7,305 nt of DNA from an uncultured Ruminococcus sp. Its GTDB lineage: Bacteria > Bacillota_A > Clostridia > Oscillospirales > Ruminococcaceae. Positions 1 to 6,045 of the stretch are shown here, piece after piece (the first letter of the stretch is position 1; each line of letters starts with the position of its first letter). The notes under the pieces were generated by a model. It worked only from the letters and a program-made list of their open reading frames with translations, was not told the origin of the DNA and searched no databases. A program made the translations under genes and the position numbers. The stretch spans positions 1 through 7,305 of the forward strand of contig CAMOXW010000250.1 of NCBI GenBank assembly GCA_946629405.1, written 5' to 3'.

Positions 1-210
1 ATTTAAGTTTAAAATTATTTTTTTTCCTTACTTTTTTATGAAATAAGATATTATATTTTTTTATCTTTTAATTTATCATCGGTATCATTTTCATTTTTTT
101 CTTCTATTGAATTTTCTTTTTTTTCTTCCATGTTGAATTCATTAATTTTTTTGTCTTGTTTTCCTTTTTCTTCCTTTTCTTCTTTTTCTTTTTTTTCTTC
201 TTTTTCTTAT
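1..210. other. AT-rich low-complexity left end, possible chimeric or foreign segment
   Basis: This stretch holds 37 G/C in 210 bases by hand count (about 18%), whereas the next 90 bases are above 60% GC. The plus strand is almost purely T with scattered C, giving long oligo-T and TTC runs that include T8 tracts at 117-124 and 189-196. The composition changes within a few bases of position 210, exactly where the minus-strand gene enters its lysine-codon run. Bases 1-50 hold no gene that I can support. Either this is an unrelated low-GC sequence joined through the AAG/GAA repeat, or it is an exceptionally biased gene end. I favour a joint artefact, but the sequence alone cannot decide. Confidence 0.55.
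51..206 (-). pseudogene. Glu/Lys-rich open frame fragment, likely C-terminus in a shifted frame
   Basis: Read in the frame offset by +2 (equivalently -1) from the 104-724 gene, the minus strand is open for 51 codons from just after a TAA at 207-209 to a TAA at 51-53. It begins EKEEKKEKEEKEEKG and ends NENDTDDKLKDKKI. The mixed, charged, low-GC codon use (Glu, Asn, Asp, Lys, Ile) looks more like a real low-GC protein C-terminus than the K-only tail read in the other frame. There is no start codon at its upstream end, so it can only be a fragment. It could be the true end of the upstream gene after an indel in a poly-A tract, or part of a different organism's gene. No family is recognisable. 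Confidence 0.35.
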
Positions 211-724
211 CCGGTGAAGTGCTCTCCTGTGCGGGAGCTTTCTCTTCGGCACGGATCTCCTCCGGTGCCGCGGGATTCACTTTCTCCGGTGACGCAGCAG
301 GAGCTTCCTCCTGAATTGGTTCTGCCGCATGGCTGCGGTATTTCAGCGGCTTCTGAGGAAGGGGCGCTGACTTCTGCGAGGGCTGCTCAGACACCGGGAT
401 ACTGCCGGCAGCAGACTGCTCATCGAGCTCACGCAGAATGCTTTCCGCGCCAGAATTTCTGTTCTGTCTGACGCGCTGAACGTGCTTTGCGATACGCGCA
501 GCTATCTCGTCCTCCCATTCAGAAGTGTTGACAGCCGGGTGAGCATCGCCGCTCAGAGCGTCCTCAGCCTTTGAAAGAGCCTTTCTTGCAGCTTCCTCCT
601 CATAGCTTGGAACATTATCGGATGCACTGCGGACGGACTTTCTGATAGCGGCTATCCGCTCCGCTCTTTTTCTTGCTTCAGCTTCGGCGGCGGTTTCGAC
701 CGCCTTGTTGAGATCATCACTCAT
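104..724 (-). CDS. Hypothetical charged, disordered protein with poly-lysine tail; 3' end doubtful
   Basis: I do not recognise a named family. The 206-residue protein has a charged, Ala/Glu/Arg-rich, helix-prone N-terminal part (about residues 1-110, containing SYEEEAARKAL near 41-51), then a Pro/Ala/Glu-rich linker (about 111-172). From residue 173 comes a run of eleven lysines, more basic residues and a meaningless-looking end. The first 172 residues have normal composition and a good ribosome binding site (GGAGGAG at 735-741, 10 bases before the ATG), with a consensus promoter farther upstream. There is no signal peptide or membrane segment. A disordered acidic N-terminal region followed by a basic cluster is the layout of the cytoplasmic part of some Firmicute single-pass membrane proteins (for example envelope sortase-type proteins), so a membrane domain may have been lost at the joint near 210. 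This is inference only. The start is well supported; the end is not. Confidence 0.6.
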   Translation of the reverse strand: MSDDLNKAVETAAEAEARKRAERIAAIRKSVRSASDNVPSYEEEAARKALSKAEDALSGDAHPAVNTSEWEDEIAARIAKHVQRVRQNRNSGAESILRELDEQSAAGSIPVSEQPSQKSAPLPQKPLKYRSHAAEPIQEEAPAASPEKVNPAAPEEIRAEEKAPAQESTSPDKKKKKKKKKKKRKKKENKTKKLMNSTWKKKKKIQ

Positions 725-734
725 TTTACGGGAT

Positions 735-741
735 CTCCTCC
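735..741 (-). promoter_or_regulatory. Ribosome binding site of the 104-724 gene
   Basis: The minus strand reads GGAGGAG here, ten bases before the ATG at 722-724. The spacing is slightly long, but this is the only good site nearby and it fixes the start. Confidence 0.7.
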
Positions 742-809
742 GTTATAGTAAAGGTAAAAGATTATCATTATTTAAAAAGGTACAAGCGGGTATAGTTACC
801 CTGCATAAT

Positions 810-839
810 ATTTTACATCATTTGTAACCGTTTTGTCAA
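810..839 (-). promoter_or_regulatory. Sigma-A-type promoter for the 104-724 gene
   Basis: The minus strand has a perfect TTGACA (834-839) and TAAAAT (810-815) separated by 18 bases. Transcription would start near 803, giving a leader of about 80 bases. The spacer contains a dyad TTACA-N5-TGTAA (813-827), and a second dyad GGGTA-N4-TACCC (788-801) sits around the predicted start point; either could be an operator. The rest of the 725-962 gap shows no gene and no GC-rich terminator hairpin after thiI, so read-through from thiI into this gene is possible. Confidence 0.7.
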
Positions 840-962
840 GATTTACGGATATACATTCAGTATTATAACCGCTCACTGGCAAAGCGACACTATCGTTTTT
901 ATAGTATTTGCACAATAAGTATGTGTGGATTTTGTGAAAAAGTCAAAATTTTCTGCTCGTTC

Positions 963-2141
963 TCAGCCCTCAAAGCTGAACGTCTTCATCTCAGTCCCCT
1001 CGACAGCCTTCTGTATCAGCGGCTCAAAGTCGAAGCTGTTCTGAGCCTTCTCGATATCCTCAAGCCGCGGACGTACCTTCGGATGGCGGGGAGTAAACAC
1101 AGTGCAGCAATCCTCATAAGGGAGTGTGGATATGTCGAATGTGTCTATTTTACGGGCAATTTCGATTATCTCGGTCTTGTCCATGCCGATGCACGGGCGG
1201 AACACCGGTATCCTGCACACCGCATCCGTGCAGGCAATAGCCGTCATAGTCTGGCTTGCAACCTGACCAACGCTCTCGCCGGTGATAAGGGCAAGGCAGC
1301 CGTCCTTCGCCGCGATCCGCTGTGCTATCTCCATCATGAGCCTTCTCATTATAATAGTAAAGAACTCCTCCGGGCAGTGATCCTTGATAGCCTCCTGCAA
1401 TTCCGTGAAGGGTACGCAATAGAATGCTATCCCGCCGCACCAGTCGGTGAGCTTCTGACAGAGCTGCTCGACTTTTAGCTGAGCACGGTCCGAGGTATAG
1501 GGCGGGCTGACATAGTGTATCGCCGCGATATGCACTCCCCTCTTAGCCATCATCCAGCCGGCAACAGGGCTGTCGATGCCGCCGGAGAGCAGAAGCATAG
1601 CCTTTCCGCTGCTTCCTACAGGAAGTCCTCCCGCGCCCTTGATATTTTCGGCGTGAACATATGCGTTAGCGTCGCGCACCTCGACAGTTACCGTGATTTC
1701 GGGGTTTTTGACATCGACGGCAAGGTTCGGGAACTTATCCAGAAGTATGCCGCCGAGCTCCATACATATCTCCGGCGACTTCATCGGGAAGGACTTGTCA
1801 GAACGCTTGGCATTGACCTTGAAGGTCCGCGCACAGCTCAGTATATCGCTTAGATATTCGATGCTCTTAGCGGTTATATCCTCAAAATTCTTCTCGCACA
1901 CGCAGGCACGGCAGAGAGCAGCGATGCCGAATATCTTTCCCACGCGGTCAGTGACCTCGCTGAGGTCGATGCTGTCGTCCTGAGGCTCAATGCAGAGCGT
2001 TGACTGGGCGCTTGTGCAGACAAAGCTGCCGAGGGGCTTTATACGGCGCTTGATATTCTTGGCGAGCATATCCTCGAAGGTCTTCTTGTTCAGCCCCTTG
2101 AGCGCCATTTCTCCGTATTTTACAAGTACAACTTCTTTCAT
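963..2141 (-). CDS. thiI: ThiI, tRNA 4-thiouridine synthetase (sulfurtransferase)
   Basis: ThiI adenylates U8 of tRNA and inserts sulfur to make 4-thiouridine; in some bacteria it also feeds thiamine thiazole synthesis. It is cytosolic. The 392-residue protein has the N-terminal ferredoxin-like and THUMP region (about 1-170), then an ATP-binding PP-loop SGGIDSPVAGW (186-196). The family motif TGESVGQVASQT lies at 287-298 and PYEDCCTVF at 341-349. It ends without a C-terminal rhodanese domain, as in Bacillus ThiI, so persulfide must reach it by another route; the cysteine desulfurase gene just upstream fits this. The start is supported by AGGAG at 2148-2152, six bases before the ATG. I count 17 cysteines, which is many for its length. 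No terminator is visible after the TGA. The identification is very firm. Confidence 0.96.
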   Translation of the reverse strand: MKEVVLVKYGEMALKGLNKKTFEDMLAKNIKRRIKPLGSFVCTSAQSTLCIEPQDDSIDLSEVTDRVGKIFGIAALCRACVCEKNFEDITAKSIEYLSDILSCARTFKVNAKRSDKSFPMKSPEICMELGGILLDKFPNLAVDVKNPEITVTVEVRDANAYVHAENIKGAGGLPVGSSGKAMLLLSGGIDSPVAGWMMAKRGVHIAAIHYVSPPYTSDRAQLKVEQLCQKLTDWCGGIAFYCVPFTELQEAIKDHCPEEFFTIIMRRLMMEIAQRIAAKDGCLALITGESVGQVASQTMTAIACTDAVCRIPVFRPCIGMDKTEIIEIARKIDTFDISTLPYEDCCTVFTPRHPKVRPRLEDIEKAQNSFDFEPLIQKAVEGTEMKTFSFEG

Positions 2142-2251
2142 ATTATTCTCCTGTTTATCATTTTTATATAGTCAGCTCTATCCGGTTGCCTTCCGGATCT
2201 GAGATACAGCTCCAAATCATCCACATACATCGCAATATGTTCTATTCTCAT
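2138..2251 (-). CDS. 37-codon fused reading frame overlapping the thiI start (ATGA)
   Basis: Read straight through from the VOC remnant's ATG, the frame stays open for 37 codons. It starts MRIEHIAMYVDDLE, passes into the wrong frame at the deletion joint, and ends in TGA at 2138-2140, which overlaps the thiI ATG (2139-2141) as ATGA. GAGAGG inside the end of the cysteine desulfurase gene lies seven bases before its ATG, and the ATG comes three bases after that gene's stop. It is therefore probably translated and could couple ribosome flow from the desulfurase to thiI. The peptide after residue 14 is frameshifted and unlikely to fold or have a function of its own. Confidence 0.35.
   Translation of the reverse strand: MRIEHIAMYVDDLELYLRSGRQPDRADYIKMINRRII
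2164..2251 (-). pseudogene. Glyoxalase/VOC-family gene remnant with large internal deletion
   Basis: Two pieces of one family are directly abutted. The first (2210-2251) encodes MRIEHIAMYVDDLE, the classic opening strand of VOC (glyoxalase/bleomycin-resistance) proteins; the His after Glu is the usual first metal ligand. The second (2164-2211), in a frame shifted by one base, encodes SCISDPEGNRIELTI followed by TAA, the classic end of the same family; the Glu in NRIE is the usual last metal ligand. An intact member has roughly 120-130 residues, so about 95-100 codons are missing. The joint is at 2210-2211 and leaves the two parts out of frame, so no functional enzyme can be made. The gene sat between the desulfurase and thiI with its own ribosome binding site. 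The family call rests on motif recognition. Confidence 0.8.
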
Positions 2252-2254
2252 CGT

Positions 2255-3385
2255 TCATCCTCTCACCTTTTCAATGCCCTCGCGGAGAGCCTCGGTGAAC
2301 AGGTCAAGCTCCTCAGCAGTAGTCTCGGCGGTGATACTGATCCGGAGCGCACCATCAGCACGCTTGTCGCGTATGCCGAACTGTCCGAGCACTCCGCTCT
2401 GCTGTCCCTTTGAACACGCCGAACCGCTTGAAACGTAGATACCCTTGCTTTCAAGGAAGTGGAGCATTATCTCCGAGCGTCGCCCCACCGCAGATATATT
2501 AATAATGTACGGCGAGCCATCCTCCGGGGAGTTGACCTCAACGCAGCCAATATCCGCAAGACTGCCGAGCAGCCGGGATTTCAGGGACTTTGCCGCCTCA
2601 TACCGCGCACTGACAGTCGGAGCAAGCTTCTCAGCTGCCGCACCGAATGCTGCTATCAGCGGAACGCTCTCAGTGCCGGAGCGGATGCCCTTTTCCTGCT
2701 TTCCGCCGGTCACGGCCGGGACTACTCTGACGCCCTTTTTAATGTAGAGCGCGCCAACACCCTTGACACCGTGGATCTTATGAGCGCTGAGGGAAACAAG
2801 GTCGGCGTTCAGCAAATTCACCCTTACCGGCAGCTTCATATAGGCCTGAACGCAGTCACAGTGTGTGATGATCTCCGGGAAGCGGCGCTTGACCGCGCTG
2901 AAGACCTCCCTGACAGGCAGTATATATCCGGTCTCGTTGTTGACGCACATCATACTTATGAGGCAGGTATTGCCATCGCAGGCATTCACGAAGTCAGCCG
3001 GAATAAAACGTCCTCCGCTGTCCGGAGAGACCCTTACCACCTCGAAGCCCTTGCTTTCGAGGTCGGCAGCAGTTTCCTCCACAGATGCGTGCTCAACAGC
3101 TGAAATGACTATTTTCCGGCGGATCCTTCCATAAGCGGCGGAAGCTCCCCTGAGGGCAAGATTATTGCTCTCGGTCGCACCGGAGGTGAAGTAAATGCAT
3201 GAGCTGTCCGTGCCGATGGTATCAGCTATTATCTTCCGCGCACGGTCAACGGCAAGCTGAGCTTCAAGACCTGCCCTGTGCAATGACGAGGGATTGCCGA
3301 AATTCTCAGTCATAGCCGCCACTGCTGCGTCAACAGCCTCCGCGCACGGCTTGGTGGTAGCGGCATTATCAAGATAAACTGCCAT
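2255..3385 (-). CDS. Cysteine desulfurase (NifS/IscS family, class V aminotransferase fold)
   Basis: This PLP enzyme removes sulfur from L-cysteine to form an enzyme persulfide and alanine. Numbered from the chosen start (376 residues, normal for the family), the protein opens MAVYLDNAATT. H99 in SAVEHAS would stack on PLP, D177 and Q180 in HCDCVQA contact the cofactor, K203 in SAHKIHG is the Schiff-base lysine, and C324 in SSGSACSKG is the persulfide cysteine. The start at 3385 is chosen because GAAAGG lies nine bases upstream and because an upstream in-frame ATG (3416-3418) lies before the predicted transcription start near 3415. The gene leads an operon with the VOC remnant and thiI, so it is probably the dedicated sulfur donor for ThiI, like Bacillus nifZ. 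Its exact subfamily is not assigned, so no symbol is given. Confidence 0.95.
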   Translation of the reverse strand: MAVYLDNAATTKPCAEAVDAAVAAMTENFGNPSSLHRAGLEAQLAVDRARKIIADTIGTDSSCIYFTSGATESNNLALRGASAAYGRIRRKIVISAVEHASVEETAADLESKGFEVVRVSPDSGGRFIPADFVNACDGNTCLISMMCVNNETGYILPVREVFSAVKRRFPEIITHCDCVQAYMKLPVRVNLLNADLVSLSAHKIHGVKGVGALYIKKGVRVVPAVTGGKQEKGIRSGTESVPLIAAFGAAAEKLAPTVSARYEAAKSLKSRLLGSLADIGCVEVNSPEDGSPYIINISAVGRRSEIMLHFLESKGIYVSSGSACSKGQQSGVLGQFGIRDKRADGALRISITAETTAEELDLFTEALREGIEKVRG

Positions 3386-3394
3386 GATCTCAGA

Positions 3395-3400
3395 CCTTTC
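3395..3400 (-). promoter_or_regulatory. Ribosome binding site that fixes the desulfurase start
   Basis: The minus strand reads GAAAGG here, nine bases before the ATG at 3383-3385. The alternative ATG at 3416-3418 has no purine-rich site before it, and the promoter position would leave that ATG outside the transcript. Confidence 0.65.
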
Positions 3401-3421
3401 AACGATTAGTAACAACATTCT

Positions 3422-3450
3422 ATTTTAACACATAACCCGCAAATTGTCAA
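3422..3450 (-). promoter_or_regulatory. Sigma-A promoter of the desulfurase-thiI operon
   Basis: The minus strand has a perfect TTGACA (3445-3450), a 17-base spacer and TAAAAT (3422-3427), with TG one base before the -10 (extended -10). Transcription should start near 3415, giving a leader of about 30 bases. That is too short for a T-box or riboswitch, so the operon looks simply and strongly expressed unless a protein binds the adjacent repeats. Confidence 0.82.
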
Positions 3451-3459
3451 CAATGCCGC

Positions 3460-3492
3460 TTTTCAAAAAACGAAAAGAAATTTTCAAAAAAC
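3460..3492. repeat. 12-bp direct repeat between divergent promoters
   Basis: TTTTCAAAAAAC occurs exactly at 3460-3471 and again at 3481-3492, so the copies are 21 bases apart (two helical turns, same face). They lie between the -35 boxes of the two divergent promoters. Phased A-tracts could act as UP elements or bend DNA, or the repeats could be a regulator site. Confidence 0.6.
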
Positions 3493-3494
3493 TC

Positions 3495-3528
3495 TTTTAT
3501 TTTTCTCAGCCATGTGTTATAATATAAT
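3495..3528 (+). promoter_or_regulatory. Extended -10 promoter of the yfhO-nudix operon
   Basis: TATAAT at 3518-3523 is preceded by TGT (3515-3517), an extended -10, and a second overlapping TATAAT lies at 3523-3528. The -35 at the right distance (TTTTAT, 3495-3500) is weak, which suits an extended -10 promoter. Transcription would start near 3530. Confidence 0.7.
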
Positions 3529-3560
3529 ATGTATATCTATGTGCATATCCGGAGGCAAAA

Positions 3561-6029
3561 ATGTCAAATGCTAAAACCAACCGCAGCCGATCAGGTGAGA
3601 AATACCTCACAGCCTTCCTGCTCGGCTTTGTATGCCTGCTGTTCTCGCTCCTGCCGATAATGATTGCCGAAAAAGGCTATTTCATATATTCCGGCGACTA
3701 TAACGCGCAGCAGATAAATTTCTACCGCACCGCAAACAACGCCGTCCGCAGCGGTCAGCTCGGCTGGCACTGGTTCACCGACCTCGGCTCGGACTTCATG
3801 ACGTCATACTCATTCTACCTGTTCGGAAGTCCGTTCTTCTGGCTCTCGGTGCTGCTTCCCGCAGGAGCTGTCACCTACGCTATGCCGGTGCTCCTTGCGC
3901 TCAAGCACGGTTTTGCCTCAATGACCGCATACGCCTATATACGGCGCTTTGTCCGCAGCAAGGAGGCTGCGCTGACCGGCGGACTGCTCTATGCCTTCTC
4001 CGGATTCCAGATATATAACATCTTCTTCAACCATTTTCAGGACGTCTCCGCGTTCTTCCCCCTCATGCTCATATCAATGGAGGAGTGCATAAACCGCGGT
4101 CGAAAGGGCGCTTTCGCCGTAACAACGGCGTTTATGGGCATCCTGAACTATTACTTCTTCGCCGGTCAGGCAGTGTTCCTTGTCCTGTACTATCTATTCA
4201 GGATGAACAGCCCGGACTTCCATACAAGCTGGAAGAAATTTGCGGGGCTTGTTTTTGAGGCTATAATAGGCGGAATGATAGCTGCGGCAGTTCTTCTTCC
4301 GTCGGCGCTCGCAATACTTGGCAACGACCGCCTCAGCGAGCATCTCTACGGGAAGGATATGCTGATCTACACCGACAGCACGATAATCCCCCGCGTGATC
4401 CAGAGCTTCTTCATGCCGGCTGATCCGCCTGCGAACCCGAATCTCTTTGACTCTGAATACGCAAAATGGGCTTCTATCGGCGGATATCTCCCGATATTCT
4501 CAATGACCGGCGTATTTGCATTCATGAAGTCAAAGCGCTCACACTGGGCATCACGCTTCACTGTATGCCTTGTAATATTTGCGTTCATACCGATACTGAA
4601 CTCAACATTTCAGGCGATGAACGGCTACTACTACGCGCGCTGGTTCTATATGCCGGTGCTGATCTTCTCGATGATGACCGCGCACTCCCTTGACAACAAG
4701 GACTCCGACCTCATGGGAGCGTGGAAGCTGAATGCTCTGATCCTCGCGGCATTTGCGGTCATAGGCTGTCTTCCGACAAAGGAGAACGGCAAGCTCCGGT
4801 TTTTCCGTATGCCGGCTGAACCGTACTATTTCTGGATAGTCATCGCTGTCGCAGGACTTTGTCTTACCGGCTGCTTCATGATAATCTACCGCCGGAGGCA
4901 GGGAAAGCCATTCATGCGCCTCTCGGTGACACTTACTGCCTGCGCGTCCGTCGCCTGCATATTCACGACAATCTTTTACGAAGCTGTTGACCTCGACGGT
5001 GCAAGGTACTACATCAGAAACGTCATCAAAGGCAGGGACAGCATCGTCTATGAACCTGTTTCGGAGGACAATTTCTTCCGCGCCGACATATCCGAGGGAG
5101 ACGACAACTACCCTATGTACTGGGAACTGCCGTGTATGCGCTGCTTCCAGAGCATTGTCAGCACCTCAATAATGGACTTCTACCCCGAGGTCGGCGTTGA
5201 CAGAAACGTTGCCTCACGCGCCGATATCACGCATTATACCCTGCGTGGGCTGTTCTCGGTGAAATACTACTACCGCGACATTTCGGAGGACAACACGCCC
5301 TACAGTGAGCTCATTGCAGCCGGTGCGGACGAAAGCACTTCCCTCCCCCTCAACAAGGACGGAGAAAAGGACTATGGTGAGGCTGAGATAACTGCCTATC
5401 TTCCGGGCTTTGAGTACCTTGAAACGCGCGGGGACTTCGAGATATACGAAAACAAGCTCTTTATACCTATGGGCTTTGCATATGACAGCTACATCACGGA
5501 AAGCTCCGCCGAAGCGAGGAAGCCTTCCGCCCGGGAGAGACTCCTGATAGACTCGCTTATCCTCAGCGACGAGCAGGCTGAGAAATACTCCGGCATACTT
5601 ACCGACAGAAGCACTGAGAACGCTCCTGAAAAGAAGGACTACGAAGCTATATGCCGCGAAAAACAGCAGAAGGCTTCATCCTCCTTCACCTTTGACTCGG
5701 ACGGCTTTGAGGCTGAGATAACTCTTGACAAGCCGCAGCTCGTCTTCTTCAGCGTACCGTACAGCAAGGGCTGGACAGCCGAGGTAAACGGCAAAAAAGC
5801 CGACGTTGAGAAGGTCTCCTACGGCTTCATGGCGGTCAGAGCGGAAGCCGGCACAAGCTCGATAGTTTTCCGCTACCGCACTCCCGGACTTACTGCCGGG
5901 CTGTGGATAAGTCTTGCGGGAGTTCTCCTTCTTGCCGGATATATAGCCGCAGACAGGCTCAACGGACACCGCAGCTCCGCCGGGAACAAGCACTATTACG
6001 ACTACGACTCATTCTTTTTAAGCAAGTAA
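3561..6029 (+). CDS. YfhO-family polytopic membrane protein (GT-C-like glycosyltransferase)
   Basis: This 822-residue integral membrane protein matches the YfhO family, members of which have a GT-C-type fold. Bacillus and Listeria homologues add sugars from lipid carriers to teichoic acids outside the membrane. The first membrane helix (about 16-36) is followed by an outer loop SGDYNAQQINFY (44-55) whose D46 is the probable catalytic-type acidic residue, and by TDLGSDF (73-79). More hydrophobic segments run to about residue 471, including the family-like NGYYYARWFYMP (354-365). A long extracytoplasmic domain (about 475-775) ends in a beta-rich part with SVPYSKGWTAEVNGKK (731-746), then a last helix (779-797) and a short Tyr/Asp-rich tail. 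GGAGG at 3551-3555 lies five bases before the ATG. The Nudix gene follows closely. No teichoic-acid partner genes are visible, so the acceptor is unknown. Confidence 0.9.
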   Translation: MSNAKTNRSRSGEKYLTAFLLGFVCLLFSLLPIMIAEKGYFIYSGDYNAQQINFYRTANNAVRSGQLGWHWFTDLGSDFMTSYSFYLFGSPFFWLSVLLPAGAVTYAMPVLLALKHGFASMTAYAYIRRFVRSKEAALTGGLLYAFSGFQIYNIFFNHFQDVSAFFPLMLISMEECINRGRKGAFAVTTAFMGILNYYFFAGQAVFLVLYYLFRMNSPDFHTSWKKFAGLVFEAIIGGMIAAAVLLPSALAILGNDRLSEHLYGKDMLIYTDSTIIPRVIQSFFMPADPPANPNLFDSEYAKWASIGGYLPIFSMTGVFAFMKSKRSHWASRFTVCLVIFAFIPILNSTFQAMNGYYYARWFYMPVLIFSMMTAHSLDNKDSDLMGAWKLNALILAAFAVIGCLPTKENGKLRFFRMPAEPYYFWIVIAVAGLCLTGCFMIIYRRRQGKPFMRLSVTLTACASVACIFTTIFYEAVDLDGARYYIRNVIKGRDSIVYEPVSEDNFFRADISEGDDNYPMYWELPCMRCFQSIVSTSIMDFYPEVGVDRNVASRADITHYTLRGLFSVKYYYRDISEDNTPYSELIAAGADESTSLPLNKDGEKDYGEAEITAYLPGFEYLETRGDFEIYENKLFIPMGFAYDSYITESSAEARKPSARERLLIDSLILSDEQAEKYSGILTDRSTENAPEKKDYEAICREKQQKASSSFTFDSDGFEAEITLDKPQLVFFSVPYSKGWTAEVNGKKADVEKVSYGFMAVRAEAGTSSIVFRYRTPGLTAGLWISLAGVLLLAGYIAADRLNGHRSSAGNKHYYDYDSFFLSK

Positions 6030-6031
6030 AG

Positions 6032-6037
6032 AAAGGA
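6032..6037 (+). promoter_or_regulatory. Ribosome binding site that favours the second Met of the Nudix gene
   Basis: AAAGGA lies two bases before the ATG at 6040 but eight bases before the ATG at 6046. The second spacing is normal and the first is too tight, so 6046 is the better start. Confidence 0.65.
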
Positions 6038-6045
6038 AGATGAAT

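Noticed and set aside
130..471. Plus-strand 113-codon open frame rich in Ser/Phe
   Set aside because: It is the complement of the lysine-coding minus-strand gene. Its Phe/Ser composition comes from TTC/TCT repeats and it has no ribosome binding site.
862..867. Second TATAAT on the minus strand upstream of the hypothetical gene
   Set aside because: The -35 at the right distance (GTGTCG) is poor and there is no TG extension; the TTGACA promoter nearer the gene is better.
888..905. ACTAT/ATAGT hairpin as a terminator for thiI
   Set aside because: The stem is only five A/T-rich pairs without a U run on the minus strand.
921..1478. Plus-strand 185-codon open frame antisense to thiI
   Set aside because: It lies opposite clear ThiI motifs, has no ribosome binding site, and its composition shows no family pattern.
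2459..3103. Plus-strand 214-codon open frame antisense to the desulfurase
   Set aside because: It is a shadow of a gene with all catalytic motifs on the other strand.
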